From NCBI RefSeq assembly GCF_014650755.1, contig NZ_BMVO01000013.1, positions 113,276-177,275 of the forward strand: a DNA stretch of 64,000 bases, given 5' to 3'. Shown here piece by piece: positions 9,152-17,561 of this stretch. How positions within the stretch are numbered: the stretch's first letter is position 1; the number at the start of each line of letters is the position of its first letter. The stretch is from Streptomyces chryseus. GTDB taxonomy: Bacteria; Actinomycetota; Actinomycetes; Streptomycetales; Streptomycetaceae. The translations under genes and the position numbers were made by a program. Below the pieces are notes generated by a model. It saw only the letters and a program-made list of their open reading frames with translations, made no database searches and was not told where the DNA came from.

Positions 9152-11665
9152 CTACAGCTGGCCGACCGAGGTGACGCGGACGACCGCCCGCCCCTCCTCG
9201 TCGGAGGCGGCGAGGTCGACCTCCGCGCTGATGCCCCAGTCGTGGTCGCCGTTGGGGTCGGCGAACGCCTGGCGGACGCGCCACAGGCCGTGCTCGGCGT
9301 CCTCCTCGATCATCAGCAGCTTGGGACCGCGCGCGTCCGGCCCGGTGCCCAGGTCCTCGTACTCGTCCCAGTACGCGTCCATGGCCTCGCCCCACTTGTC
9401 CTCGTCCCAGCCGGACTCGCCGTCCATCTCGCCCAGCTCGCGGACGTTGTCCAGGGCGGCCAGCTCGACCCGGCGGAACATGGCGTTGCGCACGAGCACC
9501 CGGAAGGCCCGCGCGTTGGCCGTGACCGGCTTGACCTGGTCGGCGCGCTCCTGCGCCTGCTCCGCGGTCTCCACCTCGGGGTTGGCGAGCTGTTCCCACT
9601 CGTCGAGGAGGCTGGAGTCGACCTGGCGCACCAGCTCGCCGAGCCAGGCGATCAGGTCCTCCAGGTCCTCGGACTTGATGTCGTCCGGGATCGTGTGCTC
9701 GAGCGCCTTGTACGCGCCGGCGAGGTAGCGCAGCACGATGCCCTCGGTACGGGCGAGCTCGTAGTGCGAGGTGAACTCGGCGAAGGTCATGGCCCGCTCG
9801 TACATGTCGCGCACCACGGACTTCGGGGACACCGGGTGGTCACCGACCCACGGGTGGCTCTTGCGGTAGACGTTGTACCCGTGCCACAGCAGCTCCTCCA
9901 GCGGCTTCGGGTAGCTGATCTCCTGGAGCCGCTCCATGCGCTCCTCGTACTCGACACGGTCCGCCTTCATCTGGCCGACCGCCTCGCCGCGCGCCTTGTT
10001 CTGCTGGGCGGCGAGGATCTGGCGCGGGTCGTCGAGGGTCGACTCGACGACGGACACCATGTCCAGGGCGTACGAAGGGGAGTCCGGGTCCAGCAGCTCG
10101 TAGGCGGCCAGCGCGAACGTGGACAGCGGCTGGTTGAGCGCGAAGTCCTGCTGGAGATCGACGGTCAGCCGTACGGTACGGCCGTCCGCCTCCGGGGTCT
10201 CCAGCATCTCCACCACACCGCCGTCGAGCAGCGAGCGGAAGATGGCGATCGCCCGGCGGATGTGCCGCAGCTGCGCCTTGCGCGGCTCGTGGTTGTCCTC
10301 CAGGAGGTGGCGCATCGCGGCGAAGGGGTTGCCGGGACGGGCGATGACCGACAGCAGCATGGTGTGCGTGACGCGGAAGCGGCTGGTCAGCGGCTCGGGG
10401 TCGGAACCGATGAGCTTGTCGAAGGTCGTCTCGGACCAGGCGACGAAGCCCTCGGGAGCCTTCTTGCGGACCACCTTGCGGCGCTTCTTCGGGTCGTCGC
10501 CGGCCTTGGCGAGCGCCTTCTCGTTCTCCACGACGTGCTCCGGCGCCTGCGCGACGACCAGACCCGCCGTGTCGAAGCCGGCCCGGCCCGCGCGGCCCGC
10601 GATCTGGTGGAACTCACGGGCGCGGAGCGTGCGCACGCGCGTGCCGTCGTACTTCGTGAGCGCCGTGAACAGCACCGTGCGGATGGGCACGTTGACGCCG
10701 ACGCCGAGGGTGTCCGTACCGCAGATGACCTTCAGCAGGCCCGCCTGCGCGAGCTTCTCCACGAGCCTGCGGTACTTCGGCAGCATGCCCGCGTGGTGGA
10801 CGCCGATGCCGTGCCGCACGTACCGCGAGAGGTTCTTGCCGAACTTGGTGGTGAAGCGGAAGTTGCCGATCAGCTCCGCGATCTGGTCCTTCTCCTCGCG
10901 CGAGCACATGTTGATGCTCATCAGCGACTGCGCCCGCTCGACGGCCGCCGCCTGCGTGAAGTGCACGATGTAGACCGGTGCCTGCTTGGTCTCCAGCAGC
11001 TCGGTCAGCGTCTCGGTGATCGGCGTGAGGCGGTACTCGTACGACAGCGGGACCGGCCGGGTCGCGGAGCGCACGACGGACGTCGGGCGGCCGGTGCGGC
11101 GGGTCAGGTCCTTCTCGAACATGGCGACGTCGCCGAGGGTCGCCGACATGAGGACGAACTGCGCCTGCGGCAGTTCAAGCAGCGGGATCTGCCACGCCCA
11201 GCCGCGGTCCGGCTCGGCGTAGAAGTGGAACTCGTCCATCACGACCTGGCCGATGTCGGCGTGCTTGCCGTCGCGCAGCGCGATGGAGGCGAGCACCTCC
11301 GCCGTGCAGGCGATCACCGGGGCGTCGGCGTTGACGGACGCGTCGCCCGTCAGCATGCCGACGTTCTCGGTGCCGAAGAGCTTGCACAGGTCGAAGAACT
11401 TCTCCGACACCAGCGCCTTGATCGGCGCGGTGTAGAAGGTGACCTTGTCCTGGGCGAGGGCGGCGAAGTGCGCGCCCGCCGCGACCAGGCTCTTGCCGGA
11501 GCCGGTGGGCGTGGAGAGGATCACGTTCGCACCGGACACCACCTCGATCAGCGCCTCCTCCTGAGCGGGATAGAGAGTGATGCCCTGGCCCTCGGCCCAA
11601 GAGGTGAAAGCCTCGAAGAGGGCATCGGGGTCGGCGGTCGGGGGCATCTGATCGATAAGGGTCAC
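9152..11665 (-). CDS. DEAD/DEAH-box RNA helicase, Ski2/Mtr4-like
   Basis: 837 residues. An ATP-dependent superfamily 2 helicase, probably acting on RNA. Visible motifs are Walker A STPTGSGKS (51-59), the DEFH box, motif III SATLG, and motif VI QIAGRAGRAGFD. The long C-terminal half resembles the actinobacterial DUF3516 region attached to Ski2-like helicases. I chose the GTG at 11665 (VTLIDQMPPTADPD), where family similarity begins. The longer frame to 12004 reads through the divergent gene and has no plausible start. It is divergent from the DUF457 gene with 121 nt between them. Confidence 0.9.
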   Translation of the reverse strand: MTLIDQMPPTADPDALFEAFTSWAEGQGITLYPAQEEALIEVVSGANVILSTPTGSGKSLVAAGAHFAALAQDKVTFYTAPIKALVSEKFFDLCKLFGTENVGMLTGDASVNADAPVIACTAEVLASIALRDGKHADIGQVVMDEFHFYAEPDRGWAWQIPLLELPQAQFVLMSATLGDVAMFEKDLTRRTGRPTSVVRSATRPVPLSYEYRLTPITETLTELLETKQAPVYIVHFTQAAAVERAQSLMSINMCSREEKDQIAELIGNFRFTTKFGKNLSRYVRHGIGVHHAGMLPKYRRLVEKLAQAGLLKVICGTDTLGVGVNVPIRTVLFTALTKYDGTRVRTLRAREFHQIAGRAGRAGFDTAGLVVAQAPEHVVENEKALAKAGDDPKKRRKVVRKKAPEGFVAWSETTFDKLIGSDPEPLTSRFRVTHTMLLSVIARPGNPFAAMRHLLEDNHEPRKAQLRHIRRAIAIFRSLLDGGVVEMLETPEADGRTVRLTVDLQQDFALNQPLSTFALAAYELLDPDSPSYALDMVSVVESTLDDPRQILAAQQNKARGEAVGQMKADRVEYEERMERLQEISYPKPLEELLWHGYNVYRKSHPWVGDHPVSPKSVVRDMYERAMTFAEFTSHYELARTEGIVLRYLAGAYKALEHTIPDDIKSEDLEDLIAWLGELVRQVDSSLLDEWEQLANPEVETAEQAQERADQVKPVTANARAFRVLVRNAMFRRVELAALDNVRELGEMDGESGWDEDKWGEAMDAYWDEYEDLGTGPDARGPKLLMIEEDAEHGLWRVRQAFADPNGDHDWGISAEVDLAASDEEGRAVVRVTSVGQL

Positions 11666-11786
11666 GCCCCCATCTTGCCTGGCTTCCCCCCTGAACACGG
11701 AACCGGTCGGCCGTTCGAAGATCACGAGCGATACGCTGCCGTGTCGGCGGGGGCACACCACAAGAGCAAACGGGCGGGGAACGACC

Positions 11787-12578
11787 ATGATGGGACCGGC
11801 GCACTCACTGTCAGGGGCAGCGGCCTGGCTGGGGGTGGGGGCGGCGGCGGCCGCGGCCGGACATCCGATGCCCTGGCCCGTGCTCGTCGTCGGCGCCCTG
11901 ATCTGCGCGGGCGCGGCTCTGGCCCCCGACCTCGACCACAAGTCCGCGACCATCTCGCGCGCCTTCGGTCCCGTGTCGAGGGGCATGTGCGAGATCGTCG
12001 ACAAGCTGTCGTACGCCGTCTACAAGGCCACGAAGAAGCAGGGCGACCCGCGCAGGTCCGGCGGCCACCGCACGCTCACCCACACCTGGCTCTGGGCGGT
12101 CATGACCGGCGGCGGCGCGTCGCTCGCGGCGTACACGGGTGGCCGCTGGGCGGTGCTCGTCCTCCTCTTCGTGCACCTGGTGCTGGCGGTGGAGGGCCTG
12201 CTGTGGCGGGCCGCCCGGGTGTCCAGCGACATACTGGTGTGGCTGCTCGGCGCCACGAGCGCGTGGATCCTGGCGGGCGTACTGGACCAACCGGGCAACG
12301 GCGCCGACTGGCTGTTCACCGGCGACGGCCAGGAGTACCTCTGGCTCGGGCTGCCGATCGTGCTCGGCGCGCTGGTCCACGACATCGGTGACGCGCTCAC
12401 GGTCTCCGGCTGCCCGATCCTGTGGCCCATCCCGATCGGCCGCAAGCGCTGGTACCCGGTCGGGCCGCCGAAGGCGCTGCGGTTCCGCGCGGGCAGCTGG
12501 GTCGAGCTGAAGGTGCTGATGCCGGCGTTCATGCTGCTCGGGGGAGTGGGCGGCGCGGCGGCGCTCAACTTCATCTGA
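11787..12578 (+). CDS. Membrane metal-dependent hydrolase, YdjM/DUF457 family
   Basis: 263 residues. The N-terminus MMGPAHSLSGAAAWLG carries the conserved His-Ser motif. PDLDHK (about 51-56) and HRTLTHT (about 92-98) add the predicted metal ligands, followed by several hydrophobic segments (about 110-205) and VHDIGDALTVSGCP. Members are integral-membrane proteins of uncertain substrate, known in enterobacteria as a LexA-controlled gene. I saw no LexA box here. It stands alone, divergent from the helicase. Confidence 0.88.
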   Translation: MMGPAHSLSGAAAWLGVGAAAAAAGHPMPWPVLVVGALICAGAALAPDLDHKSATISRAFGPVSRGMCEIVDKLSYAVYKATKKQGDPRRSGGHRTLTHTWLWAVMTGGGASLAAYTGGRWAVLVLLFVHLVLAVEGLLWRAARVSSDILVWLLGATSAWILAGVLDQPGNGADWLFTGDGQEYLWLGLPIVLGALVHDIGDALTVSGCPILWPIPIGRKRWYPVGPPKALRFRAGSWVELKVLMPAFMLLGGVGGAAALNFI

Positions 12579-12647
12579 CACTTTCCGTTCGGGTGAATTG
12601 AGGCCCGGACCCGCTGCCCGGCGCACCAAGATCCGGTTCCTCAGGCC

Positions 12648-14612
12648 ATGGAACCCTTAAAGTTGACGCGCCGTCAGTTCACTGCCCGTACCGGGACGGT
12701 GGCCGCCGCCGCTGCCGTCACCACCGTCGCGGGGACGGCAGCCCCCCTCGACGCGGCCGCCGCCGCGCCCTCGGCGCCCGCCGCTCCCCGTTCCACCGCC
12801 GACTGGCAGACCTGCCTCGCCGTCGCCCGCGCCCTGCTGGTGGTCGACGAGGACAACAAGCCCCTGGTGCCGCGCTACGAGAAGGTCCTTCTCGGCGACG
12901 GGCTGCCGAGAGCCGGCACGCCGAAGAAGGTACTGGTCATCGGTGCCGGACCCTCCGGCATGGTCGCCGCGTCCCTGCTCAAGCGCGCGGGCCACCGCGT
13001 CACGATCGTCGAGGCCAACGGAAACCGCGCCGGCGGCCGCATCAAGACGTTCCGCACCGGCGGCCACGAGAACGCGCAGCCGCCGTTCGCCGACCCGAAG
13101 CAGTACGCCGAGGCGGGCGCCATGCGCATCCCCGGCAGCCACCCGCTGGTCATCGGGCTCATCGACCACCTGGGGATCGAGCGCCGGCCCTTCCACTACA
13201 TCGACACCGACCCCGACGGGAAGCCGGCGTACCGCACCTGGATCCGCGTCAACGGGATCAGGGCGCGGCGCGCCGACTACGCGAAGAACCCGCAGGCGAT
13301 CAACCGGTCCTTCGGGGTGCCGCGGGAATACGTCGACGTCCCGGCCTCCGAGATCGTCCGGCAGGCCCTGGACCCGGTACGCGACGAGTACAGCACCCGG
13401 CGTCCCGACGGCACCCGTGTCAACAAGCCGATGCCCGAGCTGGTCGAAGGCTGGGCCCGGATCATCCAGCGCTTCGGCGACTGGTCGATGTACCGCTTCC
13501 TCACCGAGCACGCCAAGCTCGACACCCGCACGATCGACCTCGTCGGGACGCTGGAGAACATGACGTCCCGGCTGCCGCTGTCGTTCATGCACAGCTTCAT
13601 GGGCGCGTCCCTGATCAGCCCCGGCACCAAGTTCTACGAGCTGACCGGCGGGACGGCGGTCCTCGCGGACGCCCTCCTCGACGACGTGCGCGACGAGGTG
13701 CGCTTCGACCGGCGCGTCACCCGCATCGAGACGCGCGGCGAAGGAGCCCCGGGCCCCCGCGTGCGGCTGCACACCGTCTCCGAGGGGCGCGACGGGCGCG
13801 TGGTGCGCGAGGAGTTCTCCGGCGACACCGCCATCGTCACCATCCCCTTCTCGGGTCTGCGGCACGTACAGGTCTCGCCCCAGCTCTCGTACGAGAAGCG
13901 CCGAGCCGTGTGCGAGGTCCACTACGACAGCGCCACCAAGGTCCTCCTCGAATTCAGCCGCCGCTGGTGGGAGATGAGCGAGGACGACTGGAAGCGCGAG
14001 CTGAACGCCATGGACCCCGGGCTGTACGACGCCTACCGCAAGGGCCGGGTCCCGGACGACGGGCGGCTGCTCGGCGCCCACCCCTCCGTACCCCCCGGTC
14101 ACCTGTCGGACGAGCAGCGCACGCACTACGCGGCCCACTGCTGGGTCTCCCGCGACCAGCCGGAGGCGGCGGAGGTGATCGGCGGCGGGTCGGTGACCGA
14201 CAACCCGAACCGCTTCATGTTCAACCCGTCGCACCCCGTGCCGGGCAGCGACGGGGGCGTCGTACTCGCCTCGTACAGCTGGGCGGACGACGCCCGTCGC
14301 TGGGACTCCTACGACGACGAGGCCCGGTACGCGCTGGCGCTGCGCGGCATGCAGGAGGTGTACGGGCAGCGGCTGGAGGTCTTCTTCACGGGCGCCGGCC
14401 GTACCCAGAGCTGGCAGCGCGACCCGTACGCGTACGGCGAGGCGTCCGTACTCCTGCCGGGGCAGCACACGGAGATCTTCCCGGACATGCGCACCGCGGA
14501 AGGCCCGCTGCACTTCGCGGGGTGTCACACCTCGCTGAAGCCCGCCTGGATCGAGGGGGCGCTGGAGTCGGCGGTCCGCGCGGCACTGGAGGTGCACGGG
14601 GGCGGTCGCTGA
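12648..14612 (+). CDS. Tat-exported flavin amine oxidase, L-glutamate-oxidase-like
   Basis: 654 residues. A twin-arginine signal (LTRRQFTARTG, then a hydrophobic Ala-rich stretch, 6-40) directs the folded flavoprotein out of the cell. The FAD-binding loop is VLVIGAGPSGMVAASLL with EANGNRAGGRIKTF next. Many blocks match Streptomyces L-glutamate oxidase closely, for example YAEAGAMRIPGSHPL, LVGTLENMTSRLPLSF, TKVLLEFSRRWWEM and VVLASYSWADDARRWDS. It should oxidatively deaminate an L-amino acid to oxoacid, ammonia and H2O2. The usual Glu of the C-terminal FAGEH motif is Cys626 (FAGCHTSLKPAWIEG). Substrate specificity is uncertain. Confidence 0.88.
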   Translation: MEPLKLTRRQFTARTGTVAAAAAVTTVAGTAAPLDAAAAAPSAPAAPRSTADWQTCLAVARALLVVDEDNKPLVPRYEKVLLGDGLPRAGTPKKVLVIGAGPSGMVAASLLKRAGHRVTIVEANGNRAGGRIKTFRTGGHENAQPPFADPKQYAEAGAMRIPGSHPLVIGLIDHLGIERRPFHYIDTDPDGKPAYRTWIRVNGIRARRADYAKNPQAINRSFGVPREYVDVPASEIVRQALDPVRDEYSTRRPDGTRVNKPMPELVEGWARIIQRFGDWSMYRFLTEHAKLDTRTIDLVGTLENMTSRLPLSFMHSFMGASLISPGTKFYELTGGTAVLADALLDDVRDEVRFDRRVTRIETRGEGAPGPRVRLHTVSEGRDGRVVREEFSGDTAIVTIPFSGLRHVQVSPQLSYEKRRAVCEVHYDSATKVLLEFSRRWWEMSEDDWKRELNAMDPGLYDAYRKGRVPDDGRLLGAHPSVPPGHLSDEQRTHYAAHCWVSRDQPEAAEVIGGGSVTDNPNRFMFNPSHPVPGSDGGVVLASYSWADDARRWDSYDDEARYALALRGMQEVYGQRLEVFFTGAGRTQSWQRDPYAYGEASVLLPGQHTEIFPDMRTAEGPLHFAGCHTSLKPAWIEGALESAVRAALEVHGGGR

Positions 14613-14625
14613 CGGCCGCACCTCG

Positions 14626-14665
14626 CGGTGAGACCGGCCGGCGGGTCACCCGGCCGGCCTCACCG
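14626..14665 (+). terminator. Terminator hairpin after the amine oxidase gene
   Basis: A 16-nt stem (14626-14641 with 14650-14665, one mismatch) with an 8-nt loop starts 13 nt after the stop codon. It has no U-tract. The rest of 14666-14836 shows no gene or obvious motif. Confidence 0.65.
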
Positions 14666-14836
14666 TGGGCGCGATGTGTCCCTGTTCGGGGAGAGTTAAC
14701 GCCGTTGTAATGGGCCGAGTTGCTGTTCGGCGCCTACTCCTGAACACAATGGTGCCGGTGCTCGACAGGGTGCCGCGACACCCGTCGCGCATCGCACCGG
14801 CACCGTGCCGCCACGACGTCCGGGGGAGGGGGAGAC

Positions 14837-15223
14837 GTGCTGCGGATCACCGCCGCCGCCAAGGCGCTGCTGCTGGCGGTGTTCGCCCTGCTGTCCCTCG
14901 CGGTCGCGACCGGCGGTTCCGCCGCCGCGCCCGCCGCCGGACCCGTGTCCGTCACCGAGCCCGAGGCGGCGCCCCCCGTGGCCGGGCAGGGCTCCTGCTC
15001 GCCCCCCGGCTCCGACGTCACCGCCCACCCCGGTCAGGCGCGTCGCGCCCAGCGGCCGCAGACGGGCGCCCCCCACGCCGTCGTTCGCGCGGCCCACGCC
15101 CCGGTCCCCCCGCCCGTGGAACCGCCGCGGCACGCCGTCGCGACCGACGGCGGCGCGCCGCACAGCCACGCGCCGTCCAGATCCGGGGACCTCCCCGTCG
15201 CCCTCCAGGTCTTCCGCTGCTGA
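14837..15223 (+). CDS. Small secreted protein of unknown function
   Basis: 128 residues. The GTG start has GGGGGAGGGGGAG upstream. A clear Sec signal (MLRITAAAKALLLAVFALLSL, then Ala/Gly-rich, cleavage near residue 30) is followed by a low-complexity Pro/Ala/His-rich region with no recognisable domain. Two cysteines occur, one about residue 54 (GSCSPPG) and one as the last residue. It lies 113 nt before the carbonic anhydrase gene on the same strand. I do not recognise the family. Confidence 0.6.
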   Translation: MLRITAAAKALLLAVFALLSLAVATGGSAAAPAAGPVSVTEPEAAPPVAGQGSCSPPGSDVTAHPGQARRAQRPQTGAPHAVVRAAHAPVPPPVEPPRHAVATDGGAPHSHAPSRSGDLPVALQVFRC

Positions 15224-15261
15224 CACGGCCGTACGGACCCAAGATCCGTACACGCTGAGCG

Positions 15262-15282
15262 GTACGGGATGAATTCCCGTAC
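15262..15282 (+). other. Small hairpin in the carbonic anhydrase leader
   Basis: GTACGGGA (15262-15269) and TCCCGTAC (15275-15282) form a perfect 8-bp stem with a 5-nt loop, 54 nt before the carbonic anhydrase start. It could be a weak terminator for the preceding small gene or an operator. Confidence 0.4.
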
Positions 15283-15336
15283 TACGCACCGATACGTCAT
15301 CACGGCCCTGCCCTCGCTCCTGGAGGCGATCCCCCC

Positions 15337-15945
15337 ATGCAGACCTTCATCGACCATGCCCGCTCGCTGGGCGAACGCATAGCCGCGCACGACGAGCACC
15401 GCGCCTGGTTCGGACGGCCGGCGGCCGGCCAGTCGCCGCAGGCGCTCTTCATCACCTGCTCCGACTCCCGCGTCGTCCCCTCCCTGATCACCGGCGCGCG
15501 TCCCGGCGAACTGTTCGAACTGCGCACGGCCGGCAACGCGGTGCCCGGCTACCACCCGGACCGGCCCAGCGGTGAGGCCGCGACCATCGAGTACGCCGTG
15601 AGCGTGCTGCGGGTCCCCGACATCGTGGTCTGCGGGCACTCCCACTGCGGGGCGATCGGCGCCCGGGTACGGGGCGAGGACCTGCGGGCCGTACCGGCGG
15701 TCGCGGGATGGCTGGACAGCCAGCTGCCCGACGACCTGAACGGACTCCACGCCGACGCCGACACGGAGGTGGCGGCCGCCGTCCAGCGCAACGTCCGCGA
15801 CCAACTGGAACGGCTGCGCGCCCACCCTGGCGTGGCCGAGCGGACGGCCGCCGGGCAACTGAGGCTGCACGGCTGGTTCTACGCCGTGGACACCGGCCGG
15901 GTCCTCGCCCACGACCCCGCCGCCGACACCTTCCTCCCGCTGTGA
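15337..15945 (+). CDS. Beta-class carbonic anhydrase
   Basis: 202 residues. It interconverts CO2 and bicarbonate in the cytosol with zinc. The ligands are in CSDSRVVPS (Cys41, with the Asp43-Arg45 dyad) and CGHSHCGAIGA (His and second Cys). GGAGG lies about 10 nt before the ATG. Its stop codon overlaps the GTG of the SulP transporter gene in a GTGA, which implies translational coupling and a joint role in bicarbonate supply. Confidence 0.95.
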   Translation: MQTFIDHARSLGERIAAHDEHRAWFGRPAAGQSPQALFITCSDSRVVPSLITGARPGELFELRTAGNAVPGYHPDRPSGEAATIEYAVSVLRVPDIVVCGHSHCGAIGARVRGEDLRAVPAVAGWLDSQLPDDLNGLHADADTEVAAAVQRNVRDQLERLRAHPGVAERTAAGQLRLHGWFYAVDTGRVLAHDPAADTFLPL

Positions 15946-17459
15946 GCGCCGGCGTGAACCCCGTGACCAGGACCGTGGCGAAACTCCTCGGGCGACGCGG
16001 CTCCGGCGACCTCCGCGCCGACTTCACCGCCTCGCTCGTCGTCTTCCTGGTGGCGGTGCCGCTGTGCGTGGGGGTGGCCGTCGCCTCCGGCGTACCCGCC
16101 GAACTCGGCCTGGTCACCGGCATCGTGGGCGGCCTCGTCACCGGACTGCTGCCCGGCAGCAGCCTCCAGGTCAGCGGCCCGGCGGCCGGCCTGACGGTGC
16201 TCGTGTACGAGGCCGTGCGGGCGTACGGCCTCAGCGCGCTCGGCGTCATCGTGCTGGGCGCCGGACTGCTGCAGCTCGCCATGGGAGCCCTGCGGCTGGG
16301 CCGCTGGTTCCGGGCGATCTCGATCGCGGTCGTGCAGGGCATGCTCGCGGGCATCGGCCTGGTGCTCATCGCGGGCCAGCTGTACGCGCTGGTCGACGCC
16401 CAGGCTCCGGCCGGCGGGCTCGACAAGATCGCCGGCCTGCCGGGCCTGGTGGCCGGCACCCTCGCGTCGGGGCCGGCTCTCGCGGCGCTCGGCATCGGGG
16501 CCGGCACCGTGGCGGTGCTGGTGCTGTGGCCGAGGATCCCGGCGGCGGCGCGCGTCCTGCCCGCCCCGTTGGCCGCGGTGGCGCTGGCGACCCTGGCCGC
16601 GGTGGTTCTCGACCCGCCGGTCGCCCGGGTCGAGGTGCGGGGCCTGCTCGACGCCGTACAGCCGCCCGGCGGGGCCGACTTCGGACGGCTGGCCGAGGTC
16701 GGCCTGCTGGGCACGGTGATCGCGTTCACCCTGATCGCCTCGGCCGAGAGCCTGTTCAGCGCGGCCGCGGTGGACCGGCTGCACGACGGGCCGAGGACCG
16801 ACTACGACAAGGAGCTCGTCGCCCAGGGCGCGGGCAACGCGGTGTGCGGGATGCTCGGCGCGCTGCCGATGACGGCGGTGATCGTACGCAGCGCCGCCAA
16901 CGTGCGGGCGGGGGCGCGCACGAAGGCGTCCCGCGTGCTGCACGGGGGGTGGCTGCTCGTCTTCGCCGTGCTGTTCCCGGCGGCGCTGGGCGTGATCCCC
17001 GTGGCGGCACTGGCCGGTGTGCTGGTGCACGCGGGCGGGAAGCTGATCCCGGTCAGGGAACTGGCTCCGCTGTGGCGCGAACACCGGGGCGAGGCAGTGG
17101 TGCTGATGGCCACGGCGCTCGCGATCGTGGTGACCAACATGTTCGAAGGGGTACTGATCGGTCTGCTGCTGGCGGTCGCGAAGACCGCGTGGGAGACCTC
17201 CCACGTCCACGTGGAGGTCGCCCCCGCCGAAGCGGACGCGCCCGATTCGGCGCCGGTGCGCGTGCGGGTGCTGGGCAACGCCACCTTCCTGCGCCTGCCG
17301 AAGCTCCTCGACGAACTGGAGGCGCTGCCCCGCGACCGTCCGATCGAGCTCGACCTGACGGGCCTGCGCCACATGGACCACGCGTGCGCAGCGGCCCTGC
17401 GGAACTGGACCGACCGGCACAACGAGACGGGCGTCAAACCCGTACAAGTGGCGGCCTGA
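15942..17459 (+). CDS. SulP family anion transporter with STAS domain (possible bicarbonate transporter)
   Basis: 505 residues. About ten to twelve membrane segments fill residues 25-420, opening DFTASLVVFLVAVPLCVGVA and PGSSLQVSGPAAGLTVLV. A C-terminal STAS-like domain follows (about 430-500), with DLTGLRHMDHACAAAL in the anti-sigma-antagonist fold position. SulP proteins move sulfate, bicarbonate or dicarboxylates. The coupling to carbonic anhydrase points to bicarbonate. The GTG at 15942 overlaps the upstream TGA; another in-frame GTG at 15954 is possible, and neither has a Shine-Dalgarno sequence. Confidence 0.9.
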   Translation: MSAGVNPVTRTVAKLLGRRGSGDLRADFTASLVVFLVAVPLCVGVAVASGVPAELGLVTGIVGGLVTGLLPGSSLQVSGPAAGLTVLVYEAVRAYGLSALGVIVLGAGLLQLAMGALRLGRWFRAISIAVVQGMLAGIGLVLIAGQLYALVDAQAPAGGLDKIAGLPGLVAGTLASGPALAALGIGAGTVAVLVLWPRIPAAARVLPAPLAAVALATLAAVVLDPPVARVEVRGLLDAVQPPGGADFGRLAEVGLLGTVIAFTLIASAESLFSAAAVDRLHDGPRTDYDKELVAQGAGNAVCGMLGALPMTAVIVRSAANVRAGARTKASRVLHGGWLLVFAVLFPAALGVIPVAALAGVLVHAGGKLIPVRELAPLWREHRGEAVVLMATALAIVVTNMFEGVLIGLLLAVAKTAWETSHVHVEVAPAEADAPDSAPVRVRVLGNATFLRLPKLLDELEALPRDRPIELDLTGLRHMDHACAAALRNWTDRHNETGVKPVQVAA

Positions 17460-17484
17460 CCTCCGCCCGTCCGCCGCACGCGTA

Positions 17485-17517
17485 GCCCCGCAGGAGGCCA
17501 GGAGCCTCCTGCGGGGC
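17485..17517. terminator. Bidirectional terminator hairpin
   Basis: A perfect 14-bp stem (GCCCCGCAGGAGGC at 17485-17498 with its complement at 17504-17517) and a 5-nt loop separate the convergent sulP and ABC exporter genes. Confidence 0.75.
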
Positions 17518-17561
17518 GCTCGCGCACCGAAGGGGCAGGCGGGGGCCCCGGTCGTTCCCGG

